Of a DNA stretch of 64,000 nt, positions 45,801-60,800 are shown one piece after another. Below the pieces are notes generated by a model, which ran no database searches, was not told where the DNA came from, and saw only the letters and a program-made list of their open reading frames with translations. This DNA comes from Aquila chrysaetos chrysaetos. Its lineage: Eukaryota > Chordata > Aves > Accipitriformes > Accipitridae. Within the stretch, counting starts at the first letter, position 1, and every line of letters begins with the position of its first letter. Both the position numbers and the translations under genes were made by a program. Where the stretch lies: NCBI RefSeq assembly GCF_900496995.4, contig NC_044012.1, forward strand, positions 1,178,001-1,242,000. The letters are read 5' to 3'.

Positions 45801-48800
45801 TTCTAATACAGGTTTCTTGTGCTTTGTATTTATGTGGCCCAATTTTAGTGTTTAATAACAGTATTCTCTGGGCTTACAACATAGAATATCATACATATTG
45901 TAACACTCCAAATTACTTAATGACCTTTCAGAAAGGATTTTTCTACAAGTGTTGCAGCAGGTTCCTAGGCAACCATTACGCAACTACTAAATATGCTCAA
46001 GGCACTTGAACTTCTGAAAAGAGTAACTGGATTTAGGTTTGCCAGCAAGTTAACAAAGCCTATTTAAAACATAGACCTTAAATAAAGAGCCTGCATCTAC
46101 TTAATGTCTTTCCTATGGTTTCCGGAACATTACTGCAACTTTGACAGCAATATTAGTTATAAAACACAACATAAACAGGCTCTGATGAGTGAAAATTTAA
46201 ACCTTATTATGAGAAGGTACAGTATACATCTGTAATAAGATGTATGCAGAAAACAAACCAGATGTAATGTGCTGGAGAAGATGATTTACATAAATAACTT
46301 ATTAAACAACAAAATTTTATGCCATATTGATCAGCCAGCATACATGTACCAGGGCTATTCGGTTGGTTAAGGTCTACTGCCAGTCACCATAACTGCAAAG
46401 TAAGTATAAGACAGCAGAACCACAGAATCCTGGAAAGCAAGCCTGGAAAGAGCCTCAAGAATTCTCCTCTGAACCTTCACATCATGATCAGTTTTACCCA
46501 CATCATTCCTCAGACACAAATCTAACCAGAGCATTTTGTTTCTTTGTTTTAGACTTCCAGCAATGGAGATGCTATAAAATTCCTGGGCAATCTCTTAGCA
46601 GCTTACACAATTAGGAAGATTTTCTTATCAACTGACCAAAACCCAGCTTGCTAAAAACTAAACCAATTTACTCCTTATCGTATTTTTTTTTTAGAACTTT
46701 ATTTATGTAAGGATAACTTTTATTTCCTTCTTTCCTCCTTCCTTTTTTCTAATGTCCCTTCCTTTTTCTAATGTCCCCATCACTCTCATATATTCTGCTT
46801 TTTACTCCCTGCCCATGTCTCAAAACATAGCTACTAATGTTACAGGTATAAATGGATACATTCAACAAACAGAGAATGAAGACTACAAGGGACCCTCATA
46901 AACCAATACTGGAATGGCCTTACCAACAAGCTAAGCAGGAAGTACATCAAATACAGCTTTTTTAGCTAAATAGCCTATTTTAAAATGGGTCTCTCAAACA
47001 ACTCATACTCTCAGCTTCTACTTAGAGTAGCAAGTTTTGGATTGTTATGTGTTTAAGAAAACACCAGATGATTTCCATTCCCATTTCTGCTCTGATTTAA
47101 ATAATTTTATCTTTAACCAGTAAGTTATTGATACAAACAAAATGTATACAGAAATAGCTTTCGGAGATTCTATAGAAAATGTTCTTTTCTTAAATCTGAA
47201 AATTAATATCAGATACTACAATGCTATACTGACTGGAATGGAGCTACAGAGACAACCATATTTCTAGCAGATGTATTTATGCATTTTCCAACAACATAAA
47301 TGCAATAAATCTGAGAACTCCACCAGTTTAAAAAACACTGGAAAAAGAAAGATTTAGCAAAAAGTGGCAGGAGAAGGGAAAAGAGGGACAGGAACACCTC
47401 AAGCTGACCTTTCTGGAAGAGCACCCCGAATGTCAAGCTATTGCCTAAAGCATAGAACATCGCTGAAGAGAGAAGGAGAGTCCTTCCCTGCATCAACAGT
47501 GACACGTCTTTGGTTATCAGCCTTTTCAGGGTTTCTGCAGGGCTCCTGCTCTCCCTAAATCTTGCAAAGGGATTCTATGTGAGAGCAGAATACTGGAAGG
47601 AGAGACCACATCTGCCAAATCGCCTGTTGCCTGCAGCACTGGAATGGCATGGTGGTATCTGATGTGGAAGCTCACATGTTTCGAATTATCTCCCCTTCCA
47701 ATCTGTTCTTTCGCTGGCAACAAAGCTGCAGTTTCTGATGAGTTGAATAGGAGCCCTGACACAATAGGTACTGACAGGTTTTTTTGGGGGGGGGGAGGGG
47801 GGAGAACAAAAAAAAAAAAAAAAACCAAAAAACCCCACCAAACACCAAACCCCAGTAATTTTTATACAATGGAAAGAGCACAACACAAGCGCCCAGGAGC
47901 TTGCATTATCATACTATTTTCCACGCATGGAGAAAAAAAGCTCTCCTATCTTCTTGTTCATCAGTATCAGTAATCCCATCAACAGCTGTATTGAACACAT
48001 TTCCCAATCTTTTCTCTTTGACAGATGAGCAGAATTCCCCGTAACTGGAAGTCACTACAGACTCTATAGGCACAGGCAGCCCCTGATGTACTGCAGCCTC
48101 CTCTGATTTCATTTTCCCTGTTGTTCAGTGTAACCTAACCAGTGAATGCAGCCATCTGTGCTCAGTGCTAAACAGAGCATTTAATAAATAGCTACAAAAT
48201 GCTTCATTCTTGCACTGAACCAGAACAGATTCAGCCTCTGGCCCAACAAACTACCACAACTGTAAAGCACCATGCTTTCTAACTTATTAGAAGTCCTTTC
48301 TGTCACTGAAAGCTGACAGATAAACATGACAACACAGAAGAGATTAAAACCTGTATCAAAAAGGTCATATAAATTCAAAGCAATCATGGCAAAAATTGTG
48401 ACCTTCTAAAAGGCAAAAATTCGTTTAATAAAAGGTCAGGAAATGTATAACTACTTTTAACTACTGGTCAGTCATTTAACTAGCACCCCACCCCAAATAA
48501 AAATCAATCCATGTGATCTTAACCATAGTCATTCTGAAATAATCACAGATTAACACTGGGTTGTTTTTTCCCCCCAAGGCATTTTATGGCAATCAGACTA
48601 AAATCCAGAGTCCTCTGATAACAACCTTTTATTTTGATACTTACTGCACAAAATTGGGGAAGAAGGTGTCTGAAGAGTCAAAGTTGAGCCATCTTTACGA
48701 GTGATGTTAACACGAAATACCAGCCTAGCACGTGTGCTTTTTTTCTTGGAACCAGCAATCCCTATCCTAGCTTCAACATCAGCATTTCTCAGCTTCAGTA

Positions 48801-51800
48801 TTCCCACGCAATCAACCCTAACAACACAAAATAGTTGACAGTTTAATAGTTTAATACGTTCAGCATCTTTCATAATCTTTTGACTAGTTACATAAGCCAC
48901 AAAGTCAAAACTCTTGAAGTAATTACTGAAATATTATTAATTTTATTTATTTATTTACATGAAATCTCTATATGACCTTTCTCATTATATAGTCCAGTTT
49001 TCAATTCAACCCTACATAATTTGGATGATGAATCATGGGAGGAAGGAATATGAAAGTAGTATGAATAAAACAGAAAATGCAACGTAACAAAGTAATTCTG
49101 GTAAGCATTCAATTTATAATCACAGATCTTCATTCTTCCATTCCTAGGGCTAGATCTGGGTTTGTAGGATTATCGCTACAAAATATTCTGCATTCACTTA
49201 AAGCAGTAGTAGAAGAAAACTTACTGTAGTCATATTATTTTTTATGCTCAGTGGAACTTGGAAGTGATAGATACGTCATACCATAACTGTGGTCCTACGG
49301 GAAATGTATACAGGGCCAGGGTGAGAGAGAGATGCAGTGCTAACTTTCAGAAAGACATGCTAGATGCAAAATAATTTCAAGCAAAAACCAAACAAACAAA
49401 AACAAAACAAAACAAAAACTCAAAAAATAGACAAACAAAAAAACCAAACACAGCCTGATGTGTTAAGAAGTAGAATATTGTAATTTTACCAGGATCTTAG
49501 GCCCTACATCTAAAAAGCACAGGGACCATCTGATATCTAATTTGAGTAGAACAAACTTTTGTGCTGCATGAGGGCCAATAAGCAACAGCTAGGGAGCAGA
49601 GAGGAGACTGTGATTCAGAACTGGCATTACCATCAATAGAGAGGTGCTACAGCATCACTGAAATACTAGGAAGATTTCTTTTGAGACATCAAGATACCTT
49701 TTGAGAAAACAGCCTAGGCAAAACTTTTCTTCCTAGATAATTCCAAATTCATCTTTCTGGTATCTCTACACTTATATGGTTTTACATCAACACTTGAGGA
49801 CAATTATAAAATTACTCTCCAAGAGGCAGTTTCCAAACTCAGCGTGGGAATATATTTTATATTAAAAAAATCAAATTGATTCAGTCTATTAGCAAACTGC
49901 ATTATCCTGCTTAAGAAGTGGACACTTTAAGTTGAAGAAACGTTTCTTCTCTTGAAACAAGACAAGCTTCTAAGTAAAGAGTGGCAGCTTTTAACCACCT
50001 ACCTATTAAAAAAAAAAAAGACCTTCTACTGAAAAGAATACATTGAAAGAGGATCAATCCCTTTCTATATATTAAGATACATGCGAAAAGCTTATTAGGG
50101 AATCACTTATATCTAAAGTTTCTTGTGACATCCAAACCACATAGGCAGATGAGGCCACTTGCTCAGAAATCTACTGCAGTTAATGACTGCCATCAGACAG
50201 AGCGCATCCCTTCTCAGCAGCGGCCGTGCACTGCCGACATGCATCTGTAAACTGTATCCAAAACGTTGCCTATACTTGACCAGACAAGCTCTGTAAAGAC
50301 AGCAAAGCAGGAAGCTTCCGTGACAAAGGACTATCTGGTGGAAATGACAGAAATGGAACAAGCAAAACAAGAGAGCAGAAAAGCCAGAGTTTAGCCTCAC
50401 AATCCACAACTCCCAGCCTTTTGGGCCTAAAGGGATCTGAAGGTCCCAATATTCTCCTTCCCTCTTCTGATTAGCAATGCTGTACTTGTTAAAAGACAAC
50501 CAGCAGAACCAGTCACCAGTTTATAGTTCATGTAATGCTTGAATATGCACATTATTGATCAAACAGAACATGAAACTAATGTAACAAAGTTAATTGATAA
50601 AGTTTAAGGAAGACCTGATTAAGCATTAAGTATAATAAACAAACTGAGAATGCAATTTAAAAGTTTTTCTTATACACATAGCTTCGCTAAGTGCCTGGTG
50701 TGTGCCAAGATGTTCAGACTTTTAACTACTAACCAATTCAATTGAAAAAGGCAAATCAGTTTCTGAAAACAAGCTAATAAATGAAAATATATTAAAAAAA
50801 AAAAGCTACTCACGCAAGTGTCATATTGTTGCTTGGGTCCAGTCCGACCTCAATAACAGTAGTCCCCTCTATATCCACTTCTTTACAGGGAGTAGTGTTT
50901 CTCCCAGTAACTCTGCAGGCCTGGTAGAACCCATGCGGCTTCACTCGACCGGAGTCATTACCCACGAATACCTGCAGCACCACTGGCTCGTTGTGACCTT
51001 CCAGCTGAAACACGGCAACACAAATTTAATATTTCAATTGGCCAGCAATGCCTCTTAATTAAAACAGGAAACATCTTATGCAGTTGAATTTGAAGTGAAT
51101 CTGCTCCCAGTGTTGCTGGAAACAATCCTAAGGGAGGCAGGAAAAAAAAACTTTTCATCTAGTTTATAAACAAAATGCTAATATTTTTTAATCTTTTGTC
51201 ATTTTTTCTTCCATTAAAAGACAAGTCAGTAATTTAAAACAGGTGAAGAATTTTTTTTTTTTTTTTTTTTTTTAAACCAGCTTGAATCCTATCTATCTTC
51301 ACACCGAATTATCCCAACTTCAACTTTCAGGTCCCTTATGACCCCTTACTCTCACCCCAACCATGACTACTTCCCCATCTCTTTCCAGGATCCTCCTTCC
51401 TCACCAGCATCTACACCCACCAGTCAGCTGAGAAAGAGAATGTTTGCTGTGGCTGATTCCAAAATTTATGAGAATTTGTTGGTCAGTATGTGCATGCCAA
51501 TCAATCAATTAGCATGCTATGTTTCTAGCATCCCATCTTCACACCAGCCGCACAGCTTGCAACCTTTGTGAAACCAGATAAAAACTGTCTAACACTTACA
51601 AAACCACTGGATGAGTCAGAACAGGATGAGGGGGAAAGCAAAGGGAGGAATGGTCTGAATGATTGTATGGTCCAACCATGCACACCTACTTTTCCTTCAG
51701 ACACCAAAATAAAAATAAAAAATGGCAAGTTGGCATCTCCTACTTAAAGTTTATGAACAGTGTTAGGATTCACTGAAACACTTAATAAATAAAAGCAGGT

Positions 51801-54800
51801 CAGACATACATTTCACATAATGATTTAGCAGTCCTCCCGCAATCCAGTGTGTAAGCCATAATTATCCCAGAACATGTTAGTGAAAAATGCATTCATTTTT
51901 CTAACACCGACACCCAGCATGAAAGGGTTTGTGTCCTTTTAATACTTTTTTTATTAGCAGAATCCCACTGTGGTGCTACATACTAAAAATACTCTGATGT
52001 AAAAGTAGTACTAAAATTAACCTCAACATTGTATTACAAAGTAACCTCTGTTATTCTTTTTAGTAACAGAAGAAAAATACTCCAAGTAAAAAGAAACACT
52101 AGATTGCTGCCAAATTCCCAGGCCAGAGATGGAAATTCTTTGCCACAGCATTCTAGGAGATAAAATGAGTATTTTTAATGTTTTCATTAAGCCACAATTG
52201 TTGCTAGAGGATTTCTGGGTGACAATGTTAGGTTTCATCCTAGGCCTGGAAGCCCAGTCAATACTTGCAGAATACTTGCTCCATGTTTATTAGTAAGGAG
52301 ATGCAAATGATAGCAGAATCCTCCAGAGGATCTCTTAGGGGATTCATCCTTGACACACTTAGAAAATTTACTTCTGCGGTTCTTGCCAAGTTTGAAAAAA
52401 GAAAAGGGGAAAAAAAAAAAAAAAATCAGCAAATACTGATAAAATCATAGTACACTTCTCATGTCCAAAAGGAGCAATTGGCTTACAGTTCTGACTGTCA
52501 TGGATGGGCAAAGCCAAAAGATTTCTGGACGTGGCCTACTACAGGCTCCCATGTATGAACCGTAGGCTAACAGCTATAGTTCATATCAAAGAGCTCAAAA
52601 GCCAAGAGAGCACGAATAAACAAGAGACCATGAAAAGAGCCAATGAGAGGACTGAATTTCACCAGGTGGTCAAAAGGAAGTGGGGAGTAAAGGGTACTCT
52701 GATATTCTACCACTGAATCTCTTTTACACGGAAAGCTGAATGAACGGTCTTTGTGTCATGTCACCAAGGTCTCCTTGGCTAGAAACAGCATCACCACAGC
52801 TAAACAGAGTTGCTTTTCTTCCCCAGTGTTCGTGTTAGAAGAAGATATGAAAGATGTGCAAGAGCATCATCTCATCATCTGGATGGTAACTGTTCCAGCT
52901 TTGCAATACTGTTAGTAAGAAAACAGGAAAATCTGCTAGTGATCGCTGGAATACCTCTGCTGACACTTCGCATTCAGAATAATCTTTCTTTTGCCAGACA
53001 AGTCACTTGACTAAGGTTTGTTTATACAATTTTAATGTTGCATATTGATTGTAGGCTCTCTAGTTCTAAGTCATCAAGTAAAATGGTGTTCTTTAACGGG
53101 CCATAGAACCTGCTTCTCCTCCTCAGTCTGCTTAAGAGTGATGCATCTGAATGGTTGCCTGTCACAGGTGCTGCTGGAGAAGAGCAAGCACCAGATCTCT
53201 ACTGGACTAGCAACATTTTTACACTCTTCTTCCCCATCTTTAAAACACCCCCCAAAAACCCCAAACAGAATAAAAGGCCCTCTTGTCCTTTACATATTTT
53301 TTTCCACTAGCTCAGATTTCCTGAAGATCCACTGACTCACTTTGTCTGTCCAACCCAGGCAGACTTTTATATACAGGGTATGAACTAGTTTGCCTACTGG
53401 TAAAGCAAGCTCGAGCTTCCAGGAATTCAGTAACATGAGACTCTCTGAAACAGAATTTTCACTGATGGGTGCTAAAGGGTAACTGCGAAAGAAATTAAAA
53501 GGAAATTCAGATGAACAAAGGCCCATTAAGAAAATTCACATAAATGAGCACTAAATCACCATAGCAACAGGACTATATGAATGGATTCTTTTCTTATGAA
53601 ACTTTACTGGATTTCTACATTACTCAGGAGGACTGAGTGAAGTGTTGGAGATGGTTCTAACATTATTGAACAGGACTTTAAAGATAAGTATACTTCTGTA
53701 CTCTGTCAGCAGTAGTCAGCACAAATTTTAAGGGCTGTATCATAAACAAACATGTCTTTGTGGACCTGGTAAATTAGTTTGGATTGAGCACTGCCTTGCT
53801 GATTTCTCAAAGTGGCATAACTAAGGAAAAGTATGAAAGGAAATGCCTTTTATCTTTCTTGTTTGTATATTAACAAATATAGTCGCCTGCTCGATCAACC
53901 TGCTGGCCACACTCCTCCCAATATAACAAGGACGGCATTTGCCTTAGCTCCAATGAGTGTGCAATGCTGGGTTGTATTCAGTTTGGTGTCCACTCTTGCA
54001 TTCATACTGTGGTCGCTGCAACTTTTGTGATCCTATTTGACTACAGTTCTTCTGTTTGTCTCTGTGTAAGTCAAGTGCAACATTACTCCTGGTAAGCCTC
54101 TCTAACGTTTGCATTAGGAAACCTTCACAAGCACAGTCATAAAGTTCATCAATTGCTTCCTCCACGCTATGTAGCCATCCCTGCAGATGGACAAATGGCT
54201 GAAACCTTTCACGATGAGAGGTCTGTGAGCAGGAGACTCCTGTTAGTTACCTATAGAAAGCGCCATCTATTATCTTCTCAGTCACGCAGTCTGTAACAGA
54301 TACCAATGCATTATCCCCGAGCTTCCTCCCTCCTCTGACCTCAACGGGCCAGTCTCCAATTTCATGCTGGATGTCTGTGCAGTCAGGGAGCTCCTTAAAA
54401 TACATGATGTCCTCTTTCCTTTCTAAACAGCTGCTGCACATCCACAACTGCATTCCAGCCATGTACGCTACCTCAAGTCTCTGTGATTCCAGTCAAGTCA
54501 CAACCCTGTGACTACACAAGGGAAGAAACAAGACCTGTAAATTCACACTCTGGGCATCAGTCTGCAGTCACTGGAGAACAGCCTCTGAATGTTTTCCCTT
54601 TTGAGCAGGAATGTGAAAGACCTCTTTGTAGCCTTCTTCCTCGTGTTCCTCCTCCATTTGTAGCTCCTCCTTCCCTTCTGTGCTTTGGTCCCCATTCTCT
54701 GACTAACTTACAGTAAAGCTGTACAGCCTCACCAAGCTGGCAACAATTTTTCCTCTCTTTGAGCAAGGTTAATTACATCAGTCACTTCATTTGGAGGGGA

Positions 54801-57800
54801 GAAAAGGACAAGACAAACAAAGCAGCTAAATGCTTGCTGGAGACACCAGCTATGCAACCAGGCCCTGGATTCCTGACTGCATCTGCTCCATCCAGATCTT
54901 TCCCCTTGATCAGAAGGATTGAGGACACCATTCAGTCCTGTGTGCTACTCATCCCTGCCTCAGAGCAAGTGACCATCAACACCTAAACTTTAAGGCATCA
55001 AAGTCTATACAGGAAACAGTCTACATTTGTTAAGTGTGCATACAACTGCTTCCTCTTTTCTTCCCCCCCTTCTCCAGTTCTACTAATCCACACAAACTTC
55101 TCTACTGCTAACCATACTGAGCAGGACAACCCATAAAGCACACCTCAGTTAGATCTTTATGACTCTACTTGAAAGACAGACACTGGATATGTGGATTCAG
55201 ATACTTATTTTAAAAAAAAAAAAAAAAGCCAAAAACCCCACCACTTTGAATTTATTTTTTTAAATTAAACCGAGTTTTATGTCCTTACCAGTAAGGCATA
55301 ATGATGTCCCACTGTTATCAGCAATCAGTTACAGCATTTCACCATCCTAGTTTTGTATGTTTCAAGTGTCTATCTATTTTCACAGTTTGTATAATTGTAG
55401 TCTAACAGGACATGCATCACAGATTATACATCATTGCCTTGGCATAAAGCTTCCTTCCTCCTGTAACTCTGTGATGCAAATAAGACTTCCTGTTACCTGC
55501 AAGAAGAGATACAGTACAGTCTCCACAGCAAAGAGACTGCAAAGTCTCTCCCCTTCCCTCTAAAAACAGAGATTCTAGGCCTACTTGAACCGAACCAGTT
55601 CCCATTCTACTAAAGTATCCCTTGGAAAAGAATCCCCGTAACACCTAACACTAAACAGCCTACCTTTACAGTTGGAAAGCCTTGCTGTGTACGGTCTTTC
55701 ACCGAGCCTCGGCTGCCTTCAGTCAGATAACGAGCCCTGTGCTGGGTTTCCGGCTGTACCACTATCTTCAGCTCCTTCCCCTCACTCTTAGTTGGATACT
55801 GACCACACAACATTGGGGTCTTCTTCCCTCCAGCTCCTTTCTGGTTCTCTGATGCTCTGGGAAGTCAAAGCAGACCATTAAAAGATATTATAAGCAGCTC
55901 CCCAATAAAAACAAACTAAATCACAGAAAAGCTAAAAAGATAAAGAGTGTATATTAATGGATAGAAGATTTAGAGTTGAGAGCAAACTTTGGAATTCTCT
56001 TTCTGACAGAGAAGGAAACCTGCAGGATGAAGAGGAATGGTGCTTCCCTGCCTCCTTCATCCAGTGAAATAGGAACTGCTTTTCAGAGAGTAAACATAAA
56101 GGAAGGGAAAAGCAATTAGCATTAAACTATGTTAACAAACAGAAGAAGGCTCATAACCTGCTCTTTCACAGTCTGTAATACAGCCTGATATTATTTGAAT
56201 AAGCTGTTTCGCTTCTGTAACAAATATACATATGTACACACACACACTGAATGGATTTAAGGTTAAATGATGCTTCTTTAAATAGGAAAACAGCCTCATG
56301 CCTGTCTCCACCTGAACTTGCATAGCCATGCAAACTCAAATACTAATTTCTGTCAAAACAGATTGATAAATTTATGTTAAAACCAAATTAGTTATTGTAA
56401 AAAGCTCTGACATAATTGCACCAATTTTAAATCTGCAGTGTATGAAAAAAGATTGTTTCTTTCCAGGTGCGTACCTTAAGATGTACTGTATCTTGTGTTC
56501 AGTTCCATAATTAAAACCGAAATGAAGAAGCCCTCCAAAGTATAACATCATGTGATGCATTTTGTGATCGCTTTAAAGCACAATGGAAAATAACTCTTCA
56601 TCTTACACAGAGCAGGTTTGTATCATGAACCTGAATGGAAGTCTAATAAACTCATTTAACACTAGCAAATGTAAACATGCCCTGGCAAATGGTACAGGCA
56701 GAAAAAGGGCTCAATGAATTTATGCAAATATGGTATTCTTTGTTACTACCAAGAAGTAGTTTCTAACAGCTAATGACTCTGAAGAAAGCAGTTTAAAATA
56801 ACAAGTGTGAATTGCTGAAAAAACAAATCCTGTTTCAGTGTGCAACACACAAAGGTAATTTATCCAGGATTTTTTCTTCTCAGGGAGAAGTGTGCAAGAA
56901 ATGCTTTTTCTTCGTTTACTGAGAGCTTTGCCACTGCATGTGTTTTTCACTGACCTGAAGGCTGAGGTAGCTCATAGGGCTCTCTTTCCAATTACCAGGT
57001 GATTTATACTAACAAACATTATCAGGACCTTTCCTAAAACTCCTACTGTGCAATGAATAAACAGCACGAGGCCACAGAGTACACAAATACTTTCAAGTCA
57101 TCCCCCAGCCCCTGCACAGCCTGGCCCAGCACTTCTCCTACAGAAGGGCCTTCTCCTGCCCCATGGAAGGTCAGGCACTTTGCCCCGATTCCACCACAAC
57201 TCATACCCCAGGAAGTCCTATTTGTCACGCTCTTATTTCTACTACGCCTTCCAAAACCTCTTCATACCTGTAACAAAGGGTTAAAATACTGCTGAGCCCT
57301 TACGAGGTCTGTGCTTTGTATGAATTTCATTCATGTTTTTCTGTTTGTGAAGGTTACCCACTTCACCATGGACTGCCCAGCGAGCCTCCTGCTCATCCAG
57401 CTGAGCCCAGGACGGATGCCCAGCACGTGTCCCTGAGCACCCCTGCCCTGCACGCTTGTTTTCAACCCAGTAACAGCAGAGAAGCAGGATCTACATAAAA
57501 AACTAGTATAAAAAAAACCTGCAAGAGTATCATCTTTCTGCCAAGGAGTCCTGATTACTCTGCCACAGTCTAGTCAAACAGACTGTTTAAAAAAAAATGA
57601 AAACTCAATGGAAAAACATACCTTCTTTTAGGAAAATAAAAGGGACAAAATTCTTCCTCAATGTAGCATATACAAAACCTGCGATACACTAATTAAACTG
57701 TAATTAACACCACTATGCTCTTCACTCCTGTACAAGTTAAGCAAAAACGCTAATAAAACTCAAGCTCGTTAGATAATCACTTTCTCTATTCTTCCTGTCA

Positions 57801-60800
57801 GGACATTACTCCAATGGACTAGTAATTAAAAGGAATACTTTCAGGGAGTATCTTCTCCTTTTCTCACTCGGAATTTTAAATCTCACAGCTACTATCTCTT
57901 AGCTTCCCACAGGGACCATGAGAAGGAACGCTGGGCAACCTCAGCTACCGCAACCACCGCCGTACTACTCCCGACACTGTCCCTGGGACTCATGCTTTCT
58001 GCACCTCGGTTAGGCACTGGAACATCGTGGGAGAATGCTCCGTGCAAAGACACCACATGGGACACTTCATCTGACCTTGTCAGGCTTGGAAGTTCCAGCT
58101 CCGCAAATTAATACGGGAAACAGATATTATTGGATTTTGAAGGGAAGCATTAGAGGCAGCCATCAAAATGAAATTCTCTTCCAACACGCAAAATGCGAAG
58201 TTTTAGCAGTGTGATGTTAACACTTTGGCCTCTCCAACAAAACTCTGTTTTCCTGAGAATACTTTACTCTTAAAACTCAAGGTACCTTAATTGTCAACAT
58301 ATTAGTATTTTATACATTGTCATATTTATGCGAAGAGATGCTGCCTAACAATTATTCTGAAAGCCTTCCCTCTAGAAACCTAAAGTAATCATTACTTTCA
58401 ATCAGATTAGCTGAACTTGAAAGCAATTGTAAAGCCTTCACCAGAACTTCAGTAGCCTTTATTCTCAAATTATGAGGATATATCATTTACACATCCTTTC
58501 AATTTACTTTATTTACAATACTAATATTCATGCACATACAAATAGTAAAATATTTCAAACACACACACACATTTATTTATTTATTAGCTTAACTGTTACC
58601 AGACAATGTCTCCTCAAAGCTAGCACTTCTTTTTTAGAAAAGAAATGTAAGTGGCAAAACCCACAATTCTATTAAAACAGATTTCCGGAGTTAAGGTTTG
58701 CCTGGTCCTGCACTGCCATCAGGGCTGTTCCCAGTGAAGACCTGAAAGTGGAAGTGAGACCAAGGATGTTGGAAATCTGAGAGTCTTTGCCCTAAATCAT
58801 CATCAATTCATCCATTTCTAAAAAGGCTTTCAAAAATTCCAACAGTTTCCATAGGAATATATTCTTTTCCTTCTTAGCTTTTGAAGTCAACTGACTAGAA
58901 GCCTCTTTTAGGGCAAACGCTATTTCCACTTTACAATTTAGCAAGGGTGCTTTCCTTGCTCTTTTCTTAAAGCCAAAAGCAAATGAACTCCCTTGGCTGA
59001 ACTCCATCAGGCCTGAAAGTTTTTTTAAAAAAGAAAAAAAGTCACTACGATGACCTAGATTTGTAACGCTAAATCTCCATATTCCAACTGCAAAACTAAG
59101 TTTTCTAATATCTTGGCCATTTCTTACCCCATAGCTCTTATTTAGAAGGACAATTCTGTTATATAAGAGTTTTGCTGCAGTTCAATCTAGTCTGTATATG
59201 ACACATTAGGAAAAAAATTATGCTTCTCTCTACCCCTGCGTTCACAGAGTATTGCTGACAGTACCAATGAACATTCACTGGTTAGCCCCCAATATTTTAG
59301 GGAATGTTATAGTCTTGTGATGTTTTAGATTGAGAATGTACCTACTGTTCCAGAGTTTAATAAAACTCCCCTTTCTGTCCAGAGATCACATTTACAGTCA
59401 TACAGTTCTTGCCTTTCGATAAAGTTTCTTCCCTTTGTAAGGGAGAGCCTGACCTCCTTTGTGCTCAGTGGAGGCAGTTTCCTAGTTCCAAGCAGCTGCT
59501 TTACATATGCTAATTTGCTTCTTTGGCTCTACCATGTACTAATGTTCTACTTTATTATCAATTTCAGCTGGTGAAAACAAGAGATGCTGGACAACTGCAG
59601 TTGTTGTAAGGAAATACTAGAAGACCCAGAGGTCCAAGGAGACAGGAGTGGTCGGCAGAGCCAACGCTCCTGGTACCAGCCCGCTCCACTTTTCCAGGTG
59701 CGGTACCCAGGCCGGCAGGAAGCAGCAGCACACTCTGGAGAGTTTCTCAGAATCACTTTCTCACAGTGAAATTTTAAGTATGGAACTGCAATGACCCTGG
59801 GAATACAGACTCCAGGCTCTTTCCCTTTGGAATATGAGAAGTTCATAATCTTTCCCATCAGTCAAATTTTAATATTCACCATTACTGTGATGAACATTAG
59901 AACGTACTGCAAGCACATACATAAAAGTAAAAACAAACAAAATGCACTCCCCCCCTCCCCCAAAAAACCCACAATAAAAAAGCCAAATCTATCCACTTGA
60001 CCATCTTAAAAGTACTAAAGAAGCTACAAGTTAAAAAATAAATTAAAAAAAAAAGTATCCACATACTATTGTAAACTGATGGACTTTTTCCTCTTTAAGC
60101 AACTACTGAAATGCATTTAGTGAACAGTGTGAAGTGGGAGAGATGAGAGACCACCACCCAGGCGTGCCCATGTACAGACACACGCATGCACACAACCCAG
60201 AAGCACAGAGAGAAACAGGATTAGAGATTTATTTCTGAAAAAATCAAATACAGAAGTGAATTCACAAGGAAAAACAAAATCTGGTTCACCATATCATCTT
60301 AACATTGTATAAAAAAGTAAAGCATGTGTTAATTTAAATGATGAGAAATCCTAACAAGCCATTAACTTCTACTCCCATCACTCTCTCTATTTATCAAATA
60401 GAGAAAGAGACAAACAGAAGCAGGTAAAGTGTACAGACTGAAATCCTCACATAAAATCCTGCAAAAAACATTAAGATTTAGGGTGCGTCCAGTCCACTTC
60501 TGCCTTTCTTTTTAAATACAGTAACATCTTCATTGCCATTTTATAAATGGAATTGTGCAATCTTTTAGGAATTTCACTTAAACAAGAATACAGGTGAGCT
60601 CATCAGTGCTGCATCCAATTGTTTCAGGAAAGTTTACCTTTATCTTCTAAATAAAGATTAGCAAGTCTAATGAGAACTTATCACGGGCTAGGACGCAAAA
60701 GGGAACAGTAGAGAAGGGATTTATGTGAGAACCTGAGTAGAACACTTGATGGGGCATGGGGGGAGTTTTATTAGTTTGGTTTTACATATGGTGATAGAAC

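Larger units (their letters stand above)
44782..48644 (-). other. NFAT5: NFAT5 intron (3.9 kb) with CR1 remnants
   Basis: Holds a plus-strand CR1 3' end at 45343-45450, a probable older CR1 at about 46425-46685, and a G-run/A-run stretch at 47774-47824. No gene recognised. Confidence 0.65.
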
